From positions 1-64,000 of the forward strand of contig NZ_JAJMOY010000004.1 in assembly GCF_020991415.1 (NCBI RefSeq): DNA of 64,000 nucleotides. Direction: 5' to 3'. Below are positions 63,365 through 64,000 of the stretch, piece by piece. The notes under the pieces were generated by a model that saw nothing but the letters and a program-made list of their open reading frames with translations, was not told where the DNA came from and made no database searches. Position numbers and translations under genes: made by a program. The stretch's first letter is position 1, and each line of letters opens with the position of its first letter. Origin of the DNA: Flavobacterium sp. ENC (GTDB lineage Bacteria; Bacteroidota; Bacteroidia; Flavobacteriales; Flavobacteriaceae).

Positions 63365-64000
63365 ATGAAAATACCGCAAGAACATCAAGATAAATATTTT
63401 TATCACTTTACACATATTGATAATTTAGATTCGATTGTAGAAAATGGATTTTTATCTACAAATGAAAAAGAAAGGCTTGGACTAAGTCACAAAGACGTTG
63501 CCAATGGTAATATACAAGAAAGAAGAAGTAATATGAAAGTTACGGTTGGCCCCGGAGGTAAAGTTCATGATTACGTTCCTTTTTACTTTTGCACAAGAAA
63601 TCCAATGTTACTTTCTTTAGTTTTGTCAAAAAATATTGATCAAATGTTTATGATTTTTTTTGCAATTCCAATTAAAAAAATTGTAGATAAAGAAGTTGTA
63701 TTTACTGATGCTTCTGCAAATACAATTAGTCCTCCTAATTTTTATTTTGATGCAATTGATCTTGATAAATTGAATTGGGATGTTATATTGTCGCAAAAAT
63801 GGATGCCTAATGAAGGGGAAAAGAATAAAAAAATGGCAGAAGCTCTTGTATATAAATCTCTGCCAATTTCTGATGTTAGTACAATAATTGCTTGGAATCC
63901 TTATATAAAAAAGCATATCAAAGATACCTTTCTGAAAAAAGGAGTTAATTGTCCAAATATATCATTTGAACCTTTTTATGGCAAGAATTTTTTCTTTACT
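63365..64000 (+). CDS. darT: DarT-type ssDNA thymidine ADP-ribosyltransferase toxin (partial, runs off window)
   Basis: The frame from ATG 63365 is open to the last base (212 codons without stop), so the 3' end is outside. The sequence shows the DarT/DUF4433 signature: YHFTHIDNLDSIVENGF at the N-terminus (NAD+-contacting His), a RR pair in IQERRSN (53-54), HDYVPFYFCTRNPMLLSLV, and MAEALVYKSLP with Glu159, the position of the family's catalytic Glu (Glu160 in Thermus DarT as I recall). DarT transfers ADP-ribose onto thymidine in ssDNA and is reversed by the macrodomain antitoxin DarG; the pair limits phage growth. The gene is A/T-rich, has its own promoter-like element, and lies 250 bp after an unknown membrane protein. 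DarG is expected just beyond the window. Confidence 0.88.
   Translation, partial: MKIPQEHQDKYFYHFTHIDNLDSIVENGFLSTNEKERLGLSHKDVANGNIQERRSNMKVTVGPGGKVHDYVPFYFCTRNPMLLSLVLSKNIDQMFMIFFAIPIKKIVDKEVVFTDASANTISPPNFYFDAIDLDKLNWDVILSQKWMPNEGEKNKKMAEALVYKSLPISDVSTIIAWNPYIKKHIKDTFLKKGVNCPNISFEPFYGKNFFFT

Noticed and set aside
63626..63916. Minus-strand frame of 96 codons near the right edge
   Set aside because: It is antisense to the DarT-type frame, is rich in Asn/Ile/Phe from A/T bias, and has no domain.

Overview
The window looks like chromosomal DNA from a Flavobacterium-like member of the Bacteroidota. Evidence is the A/T-rich base composition, a type IX secretion (T9SS) C-terminal sorting domain with a PorV-type partner, a SusC/SusD pair driven by an ECF sigma/FecR module, promoter-like TAnnTTTG elements instead of classical -10 boxes, little use of Shine-Dalgarno sequences, and dispersed intergenic repeats. 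No ribosomal RNA, insertion sequence or CRISPR array was seen. The species cannot be named from the sequence alone.

Layout. 1-785: three tandem copies of a ~290 bp non-coding repeat. 967-13385: a lipoprotein-like alpha/beta hydrolase, a TPR/LuxR-like HTH membrane regulator, and a divergent 2588-residue secreted subtilase with a T9SS sorting domain, followed by a PorV-family outer-membrane protein. 13576-28186: a patchwork of mostly single genes (F420-reductase-like protein, CorA, FAD/NAD(P) protein, response regulator, AraC regulators, VOC protein, hydrolases, class III cyclase, SDR, Crp, cupins), with one decayed gene fragment.

28606-44243 is the most coherent accessory locus: ECF sigma, FecR anti-sigma, a SusC/FecA-type transporter with an STN signalling domain, SusD, two thioredoxin-fold lipid/periplasm-targeted proteins (one lacking its catalytic cysteines), an S8 protease, a two-domain M16 protease and a DsbD-type electron conduit. 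No glycosidase is present, so I read it as a surface-signal-regulated system for capture, reduction and proteolysis of a (possibly disulfide-containing) peptide or protein, not a polysaccharide locus.

44503-53800 is core genome on the minus strand: tRNA-Ser(UGA), thioesterase, ribBA-type gene with a dead RibA domain, LptF/G permease, lolA, ftsK, diacylglycerol kinase and tpx in one tight run, then a peroxiredoxin/thioredoxin/DUF6952 group. 53920-60957 is a peptidoglycan-recycling cluster (NagZ-like GH3, GNAT, TPR protein, AmpG-like MFS, GHL10 hydrolase, anmK), interrupted by a dispersed-repeat patch at 59425-59709. The right end holds a secreted esterase, a small membrane protein, and, running off the window, a DarT-type DNA ADP-ribosyltransferase toxin whose DarG antitoxin is expected just outside.
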